From positions 3,162,001-3,226,000 of the forward strand of contig OY970256.1 in the NCBI GenBank assembly GCA_963715565.1: a stretch of 64,000 nucleotides of DNA. The letters are read 5' to 3'. The number at the start of each line of letters is the position of its first letter. The stretch's first letter is position 1. Positions 17,280-25,499 of this stretch are shown here, piece after piece. This DNA comes from JACVRN01 sp963715565 (GTDB lineage: Bacteria > Acidobacteriota > Blastocatellia > Pyrinomonadales > Pyrinomonadaceae). A model generated the notes under the pieces. The model made no database searches and was not told where the DNA came from. It saw only the letters and a list, made by a program, of their open reading frames with translations. The position numbers and the translations under genes were made by a program.

Positions 17280-18803
17280 TCACACCTCGCTGACTGTCTT
17301 GATGAAATGGTCTGCCAGAAGATCAAAATCCAGCTCGCCAAAGCCGACGAGCCGCGCCAGATCTTCGACAGTATAACGCGAGGCCGTGTTCCAGAGGTCT
17401 ATTAATTCATCGCCCGCGCGACGCTCTTGCCACCAGCGCCGACCGTGACGCACGAGCAGGTGCTCGCGCAATCCTATTTCAAAGGCCCACGCGCGCAGGT
17501 AAGCCGCCGCGTAAAATCCGTCGTCCACGTCCCATAGATAAAGCGCAGGGTCTCTGCGAAACAGCGTCGCCTCCGTCTGAAGCGCGGCATAACGCTCGGC
17601 CAACTGCTCCGAGCGCAGGTTCGAGGCAGCATGCATCTCAAGCTCGTAACGCAGCTTGCCCGCGTAGCGCCGCACGTTATGCAGCGTGAGCAACGACAGG
17701 GTCGACCGAATTTCGCGCACGTTCTCCTCTCTCACATTGGGCAAATATTCGCGTAGCCACAGCGGGTCAAGGTAAAGATAGTTGAGCAGAAAGGCGTAGC
17801 CTTCCATCGTCGCATGATCCGGCGCGTAGAGAAATTCCGGATAACGTTTGACCAGATCATTCGAAGACCAGGCGAAATGCTGCGCGTGGCCCACTTCGTG
17901 AAAGAGCACAGTGTAATCGTAGACGCCGCCGACGGGCGCAACCAGCAGGCGCACGTCCTCCGGCGGGTTGATGCGAAAACAGGCAGCGCGCGGATTCTTG
18001 GTCGGACGCAGCTCCGCGTCTATGTGTATGTTCTTTTGTTGCTCGACGCGTATGCCGAGACCGCTCATGGCGGCAGCATAAGTCGGCATCACGCCGCGCG
18101 CGGGAAAGAAAGGATCAAGGCGCACCAGACGCTGGAAGAAAAGATAATCGCTGTAATCAAGCTCGTCAAACCCGACGCCGGGAACATCGCGCGCGGCGGT
18201 TTTTCTTAAGGCCGCAGTGTAAACGGATTCCGTGCGCCTGAGAAAAGCATCCGTCTGCGCGGCCAATAGCTCAAGGTCCGTGACCATGATGTCCTGGTAG
18301 AGAGCGGCGTAAGAATCGAACCCGAGCTTAACCGCCGAGGCGTGAAAGGATTCAAGACGCGCGGCGCGCAGGTCGTTGCAACGGCTGATGGCGTCAACCC
18401 AACGCGCGCCAAGCTCGTGCCGCCTGCGGACATCTCCTTCGTTGGCAAGCATCTTGGGCACGCTATTCAAAGCCACGCGCTCGCCGTCCCACTCGACCTG
18501 TGAGCCCGATTGGCAGTGCGCGCACTCGTCCGTCAACTCGCGTACGCGCGCCTCCATGTAGCCTACGCGCGCTGCGCCCAGAAGAGTGCCGAGCCCTGCG
18601 CGTTCCGTGTCCAGATGCGCGGGCGTATCCTCAAGGGCGCGTTGTAAATCTTGAATTGCTTCAGGGGTAAAGAGGTCGCTGTAGCGTTCGTAGATGGGCT
18701 CGGAGTGAAGCTCCGGCTCAAAACCGGCGCGATGCCGGTAGTGCGCTAATTCCAGAGCCGAGCTGAAGGCCGCAAAGTCCTTGCGGTAATCACTTGTATT
18801 CAT
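17280..18803 (-). CDS. M3-like zinc metallopeptidase
   Basis: About 507 residues. The zinc site is explicit: TVLFHEVGHAQHFAW (HExxH) followed about 28 residues later by ATMEGYAFLL, whose Glu is the third ligand as in M3/M2 gluzincins. The rest is helical, as in oligopeptidase folds. No signal peptide is seen, so a cytoplasmic oligopeptidase or carboxypeptidase role is likely. The ATG at 18803 (MNTSDYRKDF) is preferred; the open frame to 18914 starts with residues that do not look like protein. A CxxC (DECAHCQSG) near residue 120 is a minor oddity. The exact subfamily is not certain. Confidence 0.82.
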   Translation of the reverse strand: MNTSDYRKDFAAFSSALELAHYRHRAGFEPELHSEPIYERYSDLFTPEAIQDLQRALEDTPAHLDTERAGLGTLLGAARVGYMEARVRELTDECAHCQSGSQVEWDGERVALNSVPKMLANEGDVRRRHELGARWVDAISRCNDLRAARLESFHASAVKLGFDSYAALYQDIMVTDLELLAAQTDAFLRRTESVYTAALRKTAARDVPGVGFDELDYSDYLFFQRLVRLDPFFPARGVMPTYAAAMSGLGIRVEQQKNIHIDAELRPTKNPRAACFRINPPEDVRLLVAPVGGVYDYTVLFHEVGHAQHFAWSSNDLVKRYPEFLYAPDHATMEGYAFLLNYLYLDPLWLREYLPNVREENVREIRSTLSLLTLHNVRRYAGKLRYELEMHAASNLRSEQLAERYAALQTEATLFRRDPALYLWDVDDGFYAAAYLRAWAFEIGLREHLLVRHGRRWWQERRAGDELIDLWNTASRYTVEDLARLVGFGELDFDLLADHFIKTVSEV

Positions 18804-19246
18804 AAGCCGGTGAGGCGCAAAGGCACTTTCATCAGAAATTCTCAGAGCTTGGTTATTTTTGAGAGAGCATGTGGCGCGAGGCGGATTGTAATACGGGTCG
18901 CAAAAAGAATGCAAAGAAATGGTGCGGAAGAGGTTGAGGTTCTAAAAAAGCGAACGGGCGCGACAACGTGGGAGTGTGTCGCGCCCATTCATATTCGTGG
19001 TCACTGTCCTCACCCCAGCAACCACTGAGACGGAGGATCCACCAACCGTCTCTCTTGCCCCACAATATACATCGCAATGCTTATGCCATGCAATAGGGAA
19101 GATAAAAATTATTTTGCCTCGACGTTTTTCCTCAGTTTTTTATGATTTCTTCACTGGTCCAGTAAAAACGAGCCTTAAGGAGCGAGCCGCATCGTGTAAG
19201 AGTTACACTCAGGGCCGCGTAAGATTTTCCCACCGGGCACATTTTT
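18804..19246. other. Intergenic region between glmM and the M3-like peptidase
   Basis: This 443-nt stretch holds no credible gene. The only structure seen is the hairpin annotated at 18956-18986. The remaining sequence is AT-richer than the flanking genes and probably carries the promoter of the peptidase-aroB group; no clear -35/-10 pair stood out. Confidence 0.5.
18945..18986 (-). terminator. Possible minus-strand terminator downstream of glmM
   Basis: GGGCGCGACA (18956-18965) and TGTCGCGCCC (18977-18986) form a perfect 10-bp stem. Read on the minus strand, six T residues follow the stem after five bases. It lies about 260 nt past glmM and may end the cdaA-cdaR-glmM transcript. Confidence 0.5.
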
Positions 19247-20617
19247 TCAGGGCTCTCCAAGCTCCTTGCGAATGACGGAGGCCAGGGTTTCGGCCTGTCT
19301 TTCAATCTCCTCCTGCCGCTCGCCTTCGATCATCACGCGCGCCAGGGGTTCGGTCCCGGAATAACGCAAAAGCAGCCGCCCGCGCGCGCCCAATTCCCGC
19401 TCCAACTGACGGGCGGCCTCTTGAATTGCATCGACTTCGTCGAAGGGGCGCTTTTCGCGCACGCGCACGTTGACCAGCACTTGCGGGTAGCGCTCAAAGC
19501 CTGCGGTCAATTCATGTAACGCCTCGTCACGTTCGCGCATGGCCCGCAGTAGATTGAGGGTCGTCAGCAGGCCATCGCCCGCGAGGCTCTGACGCGGGAA
19601 GATGATGTGGCCGGATTGCTCACCGCCAAGCGATGCCCCCGTCCGCAGGAGTTCTTCCAGAACGTACTTGTCGCCGACATCCGTGCGCACAAGGCTCAAG
19701 CCCTTTGAACGGAGAGCAATTTCAAGACCTATGTTGCTCATGACGGTGGCGACGACCCGGTTGTCCTGTAATTCGCCGCGCTCTGACATCACTTGCGCCA
19801 GCGCCCACATCGCGGCATCGCCGTCAACGGCAAGCCCACGCCCGTTGACGAACAGCGCACGATCCGCGTCGCCGTCAAAAGCCACACCCAGAGCAGCCCC
19901 CTCTTCAACAACTTTGCGGCGCAGGCCATCCAGATGTTGCGAGCCGCAATCGAGATTGATGTTGCGGCCATCGGGCCGGTCGTTGATGACGACCACTTCA
20001 GCGCCGAGGGCGCGAAAGAGCGCGGGCGCAAGATGGTAGGCCGCACCGTTGGCACAATCGATTACCATCTTCAAGCCCCTGAGCGCGAGACCCGCAGCTA
20101 CATCTTGGATCAGATAATCAAGGTAAAGCTGTCGTAAAGAATCTTCTTCCTGAGCGCTCGGCTCGGATGTTATCTTCGCGTCCGAATCGGCGGACGTGTG
20201 CTTATACGCCTCTGCTTCGATGTCCGCTTCGATGCGGCGCTCAAGCTTGTCGTCGAGCTTGCGGCCCGTCGGCGCGAAGATTTTGATTCCGTTGTCGTGG
20301 TAAGGATTGTGCGAGGCGCTGATGACGACGCCTGCATCAGCCTGAAGATGGCGCGCTAGAAATGCCACGCCCGGTGTGGTGATGATTCCGGCGGAGCGCA
20401 CACGAGCGCCAGCCTCGCGCGCGCCGCTCGTCAGTGCAGCTTCAATCCAGGGACCGGACTCGCGCGTGTCGCGGCCCATGATGATGAAAGGCTCGCTCGC
20501 CTTCTGTTCTTTGAGCAGGCGCGCCAGCGAGCGCCCAACTATTTGGACAGTCGCTTCGTCAAGCGGAAAGCGACCGGCTGCGCCCCGCATCCCGTCCGTA
20601 CCGAAAAGTTTAGCCAT
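19247..20617 (-). CDS. glmM: Phosphoglucosamine mutase GlmM
   Basis: 456 residues; converts glucosamine-6-phosphate to glucosamine-1-phosphate for UDP-GlcNAc, peptidoglycan and LPS. It starts MAKLFGTDGMRG. The phosphoserine loop VVISASHNPYHDNGIK, the metal loop AFDGDADRALF, the sugar-binding GEQSGHI and the phosphate-binding LLRYSGTEPLARVM are all present. The ATG at 20617 is used because the longer frame only translates the repeat hairpin upstream. It is third in the operon after cdaA and cdaR, an order familiar from Firmicutes, where CdaA and GlmM interact. No Shine-Dalgarno precedes the ATG (AAAAACTTATG). Confidence 0.96.
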   Translation of the reverse strand: MAKLFGTDGMRGAAGRFPLDEATVQIVGRSLARLLKEQKASEPFIIMGRDTRESGPWIEAALTSGAREAGARVRSAGIITTPGVAFLARHLQADAGVVISASHNPYHDNGIKIFAPTGRKLDDKLERRIEADIEAEAYKHTSADSDAKITSEPSAQEEDSLRQLYLDYLIQDVAAGLALRGLKMVIDCANGAAYHLAPALFRALGAEVVVINDRPDGRNINLDCGSQHLDGLRRKVVEEGAALGVAFDGDADRALFVNGRGLAVDGDAAMWALAQVMSERGELQDNRVVATVMSNIGLEIALRSKGLSLVRTDVGDKYVLEELLRTGASLGGEQSGHIIFPRQSLAGDGLLTTLNLLRAMRERDEALHELTAGFERYPQVLVNVRVREKRPFDEVDAIQEAARQLERELGARGRLLLRYSGTEPLARVMIEGERQEEIERQAETLASVIRKELGEP

Positions 20618-20629
20618 AAGTTTTTTAAA

Positions 20630-20709
20630 GTCCCGAGTCCCAAGTCTCAAGTCCCAAGTCAAAAACGTCTGCTTATGATTTGGGACTTTGGACTTGGGAT
20701 TTGGGACTT
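20630..20709. repeat. STRR hairpin, AGTCCCA family (copy 1)
   Basis: 20630-20661 carries AGTCCCA/AGTCTCA units with a 7-nt period; 20678-20709 carries TGGGACT-type complements. It sits between cdaR and glmM, reaches the cdaR stop codon, and ends 12 nt from the glmM start. Confidence 0.85.
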
Positions 20710-21682
20710 ATCCGACGATGGAGAAGCCTGCGGGTTTGGTGGAGCGTAATTGGACGCGGTCGCGTATGTTGGGCGGCAGCTCCACGTTCATGCTTTTTAC
20801 TCCGCCGTCATCGCCGACTTCCAGGATGAGGCGTATGTCTTCGGGGCGCAACTGTTCGAGGGCGGACTTCGGGCCGTAGAGCGTGATGGTTGCCGTGGCC
20901 GGACGGACAGTTGCGCCGCTCGTGGCGACGACCGTGACGCCCGCAAAGCTCTTTTCTATTCGTTGCTCGCCTATTTCGAGACGGACGTTGACGACCGGGT
21001 CCATGATAGTGATTTTCTGGTCGGGCACGTCCACGGCGACTTGCGGAACAGTAAAGCTCTCGCGTCTTCCTTCCAGAGGAATGGTTTCGGTCATGGCCCT
21101 GCTCAGGCTGTTGACGTGGCTCGCGGGGCCGCGCACCCTCACGCGCGGCGGCGCGACGGTGATGCCGTAAAGCTCGTAGCCTTCCGCGAGCTGACCTTCG
21201 CGACGCACCTCGACCTCGACTTCGCGCTCAAGGCTCGGCTCAAGCTTGAGCGGGACGGTGTTGGGCTCGATCTTTGAAATCTGCACACCGGAAGGAAGGT
21301 CAATCGTAATCTTTTGCGGCGTCAATTGGACGACGCGGTCGCCGGGGCTGTAATCATGCACGTCAACGCGCGCGACCAGCTCGCGTCGATTGACGTTCTC
21401 CAGCGCGTGCGAGCTGCCCGTAATGGTGATGTCCACTTCGCGGCGCGGGTCGTTGCTAATCTCCATGTCGTTGGGCAGCTGGAACTCAAGAGGGACGCCG
21501 CGCAGGCGAATCGTAGTGGGCGTGCGCTGGCTGGTCACTGCAAACCACAACCCCAGGGAGATGGCGAGCGCAATCAGCTTGAGCGTCCAGTCCTCCAGAA
21601 AAATCTCGCGCAGCCACGACACGGCCTCACGCTGCGCGCGCGCTCCCTTGCTCTCTTTTGTATCTTCTTCCCTACGAGACAT
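20708..21682 (-). CDS. cdaR: YbbR-domain protein CdaR
   Basis: 324 residues. One N-terminal membrane helix (LIALAISLGLWFAVTSQ, about 36-52) is followed by repeated YbbR domains on the outer side (for example TTIRLRGVPLEFQLPNDMEI, PPRVRVRGPASHVNSL, GASVRPATATITLYGPKSALEQL-like segments). CdaR is the membrane regulator of the diadenylate cyclase CdaA; the gene sits directly between cdaA and glmM, which supports the name. The ATG follows a repeat hairpin and has no Shine-Dalgarno (ATCTTTTTATG). Its function in this organism is inferred from homology and order. Confidence 0.88.
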   Translation of the reverse strand: MSRREEDTKESKGARAQREAVSWLREIFLEDWTLKLIALAISLGLWFAVTSQRTPTTIRLRGVPLEFQLPNDMEISNDPRREVDITITGSSHALENVNRRELVARVDVHDYSPGDRVVQLTPQKITIDLPSGVQISKIEPNTVPLKLEPSLEREVEVEVRREGQLAEGYELYGITVAPPRVRVRGPASHVNSLSRAMTETIPLEGRRESFTVPQVAVDVPDQKITIMDPVVNVRLEIGEQRIEKSFAGVTVVATSGATVRPATATITLYGPKSALEQLRPEDIRLILEVGDDGGVKSMNVELPPNIRDRVQLRSTKPAGFSIVG

Positions 21683-21690
21683 AAAAAGAT

Positions 21691-21770
21691 AGTGATGAGT
21701 GATGAATTAAAGAAAGAGCATGCCTTCTTCTTCTTTTAATTCATCACTCATCACTCCGCACTCATCACTT
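21691..21770. repeat. STRR hairpin, GTGATGA family
   Basis: Left GTGATGAGTGATGAATTAAA (21692-21711) pairs with TTTAATTCATCACTCATCAC (21735-21754), and a further CTCATCAC unit follows. The right arm lies inside the 3' end of cdaA and encodes its final residues KVMSAE and stop. Confidence 0.85.
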
Positions 21771-22611
21771 TTAAGTTGGTTTCAGCTTCCGTGTCGGCGG
21801 CGGGCTTTTTCTTCTCGCGCTCGCGGCGTGGCGCTTCGAGCGCCTGCAAGATGGAGGCGCGCAGCTTTGTAGCGTCCAGCCCGCGCCGAATCTGTCCGGC
21901 CTGCACAAAGGAGATGAGCCCTGTTTCTTCGGAGACGACGACCGCGACGGCGTCCGTGTCTTCCGTGATGCCGATGGCGGCGCGATGGCGCGTGCCGAGG
22001 TCTTTCGAGAGACGCGGGTTAAGCGTCAAGGGAAGAAAGCAGGCAGCCGCCGCGATGCGATGACGACGCACGACCACCGCGCCGTCATGGAGCGGCGTGG
22101 CCGGATTAAAAATCGTCACCAGCAGGTCGTAGCTCAACTCGGCATCGAGCTTGACGCCTCCGTCCACGACGTTCTTCAGTCCGACGCCGCGCTCAATCAC
22201 AATCAGCGCGCCCATCCTCGCGGAAGCGAGCGTCGTAGAGGCCAGCACAATCTCGTCGTAAACGCCTTCGCCAAACTGCCCGCGATGCCGCCTCGTAAAC
22301 GGCATCCGCACGCGATTGCCTATAGAGATTAGAGCCTGACGAATCTCGGATTGAAAAAGCACTATGATGGCGACGCCTATGTAAAGCAGCGCGCCGCGCA
22401 GGACGAACTCAAGCGCCGCCAATTCCTGATTCACCGCCAGCCAGTAGAGCAGCGCAAAGGTCGTGATGGCCGCCGCCATAGGCACGGCGCGCGTTCCGCG
22501 CACGAGCTTTAAAATCGCATACACGATGAGAAAGACCAGCGCGATGTCCGCGATGTTTCGCGGCTCGCGCAGCCTTTCAAGGTATTCCGTGTATGGCAAT
22601 ATCAGAAGCAT
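21751..22611 (-). CDS. cdaA: Diadenylate cyclase CdaA
   Basis: 286 residues; condenses two ATP to the second messenger c-di-AMP at the membrane. Three N-terminal membrane helices (about 18-35, 42-60 and 68-86) precede a DAC/DisA_N domain. The catalytic motifs are TPLHDGAVVVRRHRI (DGA) and LGTRHRAAIGITEDT (RHR), with GALIVIERGVGL before them. The Lys/Glu-rich C-terminal tail is not conserved, and its last residues are read from a repeat hairpin arm. First gene of the cdaA-cdaR-glmM operon. It shows that c-di-AMP signalling, and probably osmotic and cell-wall control, exist in this organism. Confidence 0.95.
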   Translation of the reverse strand: MLLILPYTEYLERLREPRNIADIALVFLIVYAILKLVRGTRAVPMAAAITTFALLYWLAVNQELAALEFVLRGALLYIGVAIIVLFQSEIRQALISIGNRVRMPFTRRHRGQFGEGVYDEIVLASTTLASARMGALIVIERGVGLKNVVDGGVKLDAELSYDLLVTIFNPATPLHDGAVVVRRHRIAAAACFLPLTLNPRLSKDLGTRHRAAIGITEDTDAVAVVVSEETGLISFVQAGQIRRGLDATKLRASILQALEAPRREREKKKPAADTEAETNLKVMSAE

Positions 22612-22745
22612 CGTGGATATCAGTCCTGCTCGGGTTTTGCCGGCGTTTTTTTGATTTGCTGTGCACTAACACCAACAGCCGCGCACGAGCAATGAAAATG
22701 CCAGCTCCGCATGGATTATGAATCAAAAAACTGCGCGGGGCAACG

Positions 22746-22848
22746 GTGAGAGGGAGAAAGGGATGGGGAGAGTTGGAGACCGATGCGACGCGGCGAGAAA
22801 AAGCATTTATCTTTTCCCCGCGTCTCCGCGTCCCCCTTCCCCGCGTTT
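22746..22848. repeat. STRR hairpin, GACGCGGnGA family (copy 1, imperfect)
   Basis: Purine-rich GAGGGAGAAAGGGATGGGGA and GACGCGGCGAGAAAAAG on the left face CTTTTCCCCGCGTCTCCGCG and CCCCCTTCCCCGCG on the right. Pairing is less regular than in the other elements. It lies between the M50 protease gene and cdaA. Confidence 0.6.
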
Positions 22849-22850
22849 CG

Positions 22851-23966
22851 TTATTTACGTCGTTTCTTAATTCCGCGTTGGAGGAAGCCGACGAGATTGC
22901 CCGCGCCGTCTATGACGGCCAGGGAACCCAGCCCGTTGCGCTGCATCATGTCGTTGGCGCGCGACATAGGCACACTCTCTTCGACAAAGAACGCAGGCGC
23001 GATGGGGCGCATTACTTCGCGTGCGCGTGTCGTGCGCCAACGTTCGCGCGGGAGCTGTTTCAAATCCTCAAGCGAGAGGATGCCGTGCAAGCGTCCCTCA
23101 TGTGCGACGGGGAAACTCGTCTGACGATAGCGCGGCAGAATCGAGTCTACAAAATGGCTGATTAAAACGTCGGGCGCAATCGTGGCCGGAGCAATCATCG
23201 CGTCCGCCACGGTTCTCTGTTTAGAAGTGCTCGCATGACGCACGACACTCGAAGCCGCGTCCAGTAGAAAGAGACCGATGAGCACCGTCCAGAGTCCTGT
23301 GAAGAGATCGCGTCGCTGAATCGCAATGAGCACTCCGACGCAGATGAGCGCCCACGCAATCAACTGCCCGCAGCGTCCGGCGATGCGCGTGGCTTCCGCG
23401 ATGTTGCCGCTGCGTTGCCAGAGAAAGGCGCGCAGGATACGACCGCCGTCCAAAGGATAGCCGGGAAAAAGATTGAACACCGCCAGCAGCAGATTGCCGA
23501 ACCACAGGAAGAAAAAGACCGCGGCGGTCGTGCTGTAGCCGCCCATGTTCGCGATGACCATCGCGCCAAAGCCGAGCAGGGCGAAGAGAAAACTGGCTGC
23601 CGGTCCGGCGATCGCGATGCGAAATTCCGCGCGCGGGTTCTCCGGCTCAGACCGCAGGCGCGCCAGCCCGCCAAAAGGATGCAGCACTATCTCTTCTATC
23701 TCTATGCCTTCGGCGCGTCCCATCAGGGCGTGCGAAAGCTCGTGGCCGAAGACCGAGAGAAAGAGCGCGAGCGTCGTCACGATTCCCAGAAACCAGGCCA
23801 TAGCAGACGACGTAGCCGGGATGCCGCTTGTCCCGTGCCGCAAGTTGGAGGCAACGAGCCACACGCTCAGGGCAAAGACGAAGAACCAGCGATAGTCAAT
23901 CCGCACGGGTATGCCGTAGACGCGCGCGACCGTAATCTGCTTTTTGAAAAAACCGCTCAGATTCAT
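22851..23966 (-). CDS. Site-2 protease (M50) with CBS pair
   Basis: 371 residues. A multi-pass membrane metalloprotease with the zinc motif SVFGHELSHALMGRAEG (HExxH) and the second motif LFPGYPLDGGRILRA (LDG, third ligand). It has about six membrane helices. After them a CBS pair (about 245-365: TVADAMIAPATIAPD, TSFPVAHEGRLHGILS, AREVMRPIAPAF, LAVIDGAGNLVGFL) probably senses a nucleotide. Such proteins cleave membrane-bound regulators. The substrate is unknown. The ATG directly follows a repeat hairpin (CATGATTTATG) with no Shine-Dalgarno. cdaA lies downstream, separated by an imperfect hairpin and about 240 nt. Confidence 0.92.
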   Translation of the reverse strand: MNLSGFFKKQITVARVYGIPVRIDYRWFFVFALSVWLVASNLRHGTSGIPATSSAMAWFLGIVTTLALFLSVFGHELSHALMGRAEGIEIEEIVLHPFGGLARLRSEPENPRAEFRIAIAGPAASFLFALLGFGAMVIANMGGYSTTAAVFFFLWFGNLLLAVFNLFPGYPLDGGRILRAFLWQRSGNIAEATRIAGRCGQLIAWALICVGVLIAIQRRDLFTGLWTVLIGLFLLDAASSVVRHASTSKQRTVADAMIAPATIAPDVLISHFVDSILPRYRQTSFPVAHEGRLHGILSLEDLKQLPRERWRTTRAREVMRPIAPAFFVEESVPMSRANDMMQRNGLGSLAVIDGAGNLVGFLQRGIKKRRK

Positions 23967-23967
23967 A

Positions 23968-24050
23968 AATCATGAATCGTGAATCGTAAATCGTAAATCG
24001 TGACAAGATGGTTCTTTCTATTCACGATTCACGATTTACGATTCACGAAA
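23968..24050. repeat. STRR hairpin, TCGTAAA/TCGTGAA family (copy 1)
   Basis: ATCGTGAATCGTAAATCGTA (starting 23976) and the following unit pair with ATTCACGATTCACGATTTAC from 24020. It lies between the MreB-like gene, whose stop TGA is in the right arm, and the M50 protease gene, whose ATG abuts the left arm. Confidence 0.85.
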
Positions 24051-25155
24051 TATCGTACGTGTTGTTTTCCGTCCCCAGCATTGATTGCTCGTTGCGCGCC
24101 ACGCGACGCAGGAGGAGCGGCTCGTCAAACATACGCGTCAGTCCACGAACAGTCGCAAAGCGCGGCTCGTCCGCGATTTTAATCGGGAGCTTCGTCTCTC
24201 GCCGCAAATATTCGTCCATGCCTTTTAAGAGAGAGCCGCCGCCGGTCAGTATCAGTCCACGGTCGTGTATGTCTGCGGCGACTTCCGGCGGCAGCGCGGC
24301 GAGCGTCTCTCGCACAGCTTCGGCAATCTTGCGCGTGATGGGTTGCGCAACGGCGTAGACTTCTTCAGCCGCGACATCTATGGCTCCGGGGCTGCGCGTC
24401 TGGACATCGCTTCCCTTCACCGTCACGGTGCGCCTTGCGTCCTCCGGCTCGATGGCTGTGCCAAGCTCCGTCTTCAAACGCTCGGCGGTGGGTACGCCGA
24501 TGCTCAAGCCGCGATAACGCCGCAGGCGGTCCGTGATAGCCGCGTCTATGTCTGAGCTTCCGACGCGCTCGGCGTGCGCGTAGATGATTGTGCCGGAGCC
24601 GACGACGGCGACGTTCGTAGTGCTGCCGCCGATGTCCACGACGACCGAAGCATGCGGATCGTCAAGACCGACGCCCGCGCCGATGGCTGCGGCTAAACCT
24701 TCTTCGACCATGTAGACGCGGCCTATGTGCGCGTGCTCGGCGGCGCTCATCAAAGCGCGCTGCTCGACCTGCGTGACGCCGGAGAGCACGCTCATCGTGG
24801 CGCGGCGGCTAAAATGCGAGATGCCGCTACGGGCATTACGCACAAAGCGGTCGAGCATGGCTTGCGTGCGCTCGAAGTCCGCGACCACGCCGTCCACGAG
24901 CGGCGCGATCACAACCACATCGCGCGCCTCGCGTCCCTGCACGGCACGCGCCTCGCGCCCGACCGACAGCACCTCACCCGTCACTTTATTGACGGCGACC
25001 ACAGAAGGCTCGTCCACCACCACGCCGCGCCCGTGCACACTAATAATCGTCCCCGCAGACCCCATGTCTATCGCCATCGAATCGGAGACTAGATTACGCA
25101 GCGCGTTAAAGCCCATCCAGGCGCGCGTCCGGTGCATGAAAGATTGTGACGACAT
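24043..25155 (-). CDS. MreB-like actin homologue
   Basis: 370 residues with the actin ATPase fold. Phosphate-1 segment SMAIDMGSAGTIISVHGRG, EPSVVAVNKVTGEVLSVG, connect-1 region GLAAAIGAG, phosphate-2 segment ASVVVDIGGSTTNVAVV and the adenosine loop LILTGGGSLLKGMDEYL are all present. It resembles MreB, which organises lateral wall synthesis, but the first motif is DMGSAG rather than DLGTANT, and mreC/mreD/pbp2 are not adjacent. It may therefore be a paralogue. The N-terminus (SFMHRTRAWMGFNAL) could be an amphipathic membrane anchor. Downstream on the same strand are the M50 protease and c-di-AMP genes. Confidence 0.88.
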   Translation of the reverse strand: MSSQSFMHRTRAWMGFNALRNLVSDSMAIDMGSAGTIISVHGRGVVVDEPSVVAVNKVTGEVLSVGREARAVQGREARDVVVIAPLVDGVVADFERTQAMLDRFVRNARSGISHFSRRATMSVLSGVTQVEQRALMSAAEHAHIGRVYMVEEGLAAAIGAGVGLDDPHASVVVDIGGSTTNVAVVGSGTIIYAHAERVGSSDIDAAITDRLRRYRGLSIGVPTAERLKTELGTAIEPEDARRTVTVKGSDVQTRSPGAIDVAAEEVYAVAQPITRKIAEAVRETLAALPPEVAADIHDRGLILTGGGSLLKGMDEYLRRETKLPIKIADEPRFATVRGLTRMFDEPLLLRRVARNEQSMLGTENNTYDIS

Positions 25156-25162
25156 AACCTCA

Positions 25163-25192
25163 AGTAAATAGTAAATGGTAAATAGTGAATAG
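25163..25192. repeat. Unpaired heptamer repeat run (AGTAAAT)
   Basis: Four degenerate AGTAAAT/GGTAAAT/AGTGAAT units in a row without a complementary arm nearby. It looks like half of an STRR hairpin, next to the disrupted element at 25204. Confidence 0.5.
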
Positions 25193-25203
25193 ACAAATGC
25201 CTG

Positions 25204-25499
25204 AGAAAAGAGGTTAGAGGTCAGAGGCTAGAGTTAGTAAAAAAGAGAGTTCGATGGCGGGATAAACATGATTCCTCGCTCCGTCAGGAGCGTGATGTTT
25301 ATAGTTAGTGAGTGATTAAGAAAATCAAGCTCCGTAGGAGCGGCATGTTATTCGTCCACTACATGCCGCTCCTACGGAGCTTGTTATTTCTCTTGCTCCG
25401 GTTGGCTATAAACATCACGCTCCTGACGGAGCTAAATTCGGTTGATGTCTAACCGACGCTTTTTACTAACCTCCAGCCTCTGACCTCTAATCTCTTCTT
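25204..25499. repeat. STRR hairpin, GTTAGAG family, split by a REP-like insertion
   Basis: Left arm 25204-25246 (GTTAGAG, GTCAGAG, GCTAGAG units, then TTAGTAAAAAAG) is complementary to right arm 25459-25499 (CTTTTTACTAACCTC and CTCTGACCTCT). The arms are about 210 nt apart, and the REP-like element at 25278-25432 occupies the space that is 20-35 nt in other hairpins. Confidence 0.8.
25278..25432. repeat. REP/BIME-like composite palindrome, copy 2
   Basis: The outer arms are a perfect 27-bp inverted repeat (25278-25304 with 25406-25432) containing GATGTTTATAG. The inner arms are a perfect 22-bp inverted repeat (25326-25347 with 25362-25383) containing CTCCGTAGGAGCGGCATG. This is the most regular of the three copies. 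Confidence 0.85.

Noticed and set aside
20618..20662. A 15-residue N-terminal extension of GlmM
   Set aside because: It translates the AGTCCCA-family hairpin; GlmM proteins begin at MAKLFGTDGMRG. The same holds for upstream extensions of PhoB, enolase, the GNAT gene and the M20 gene.
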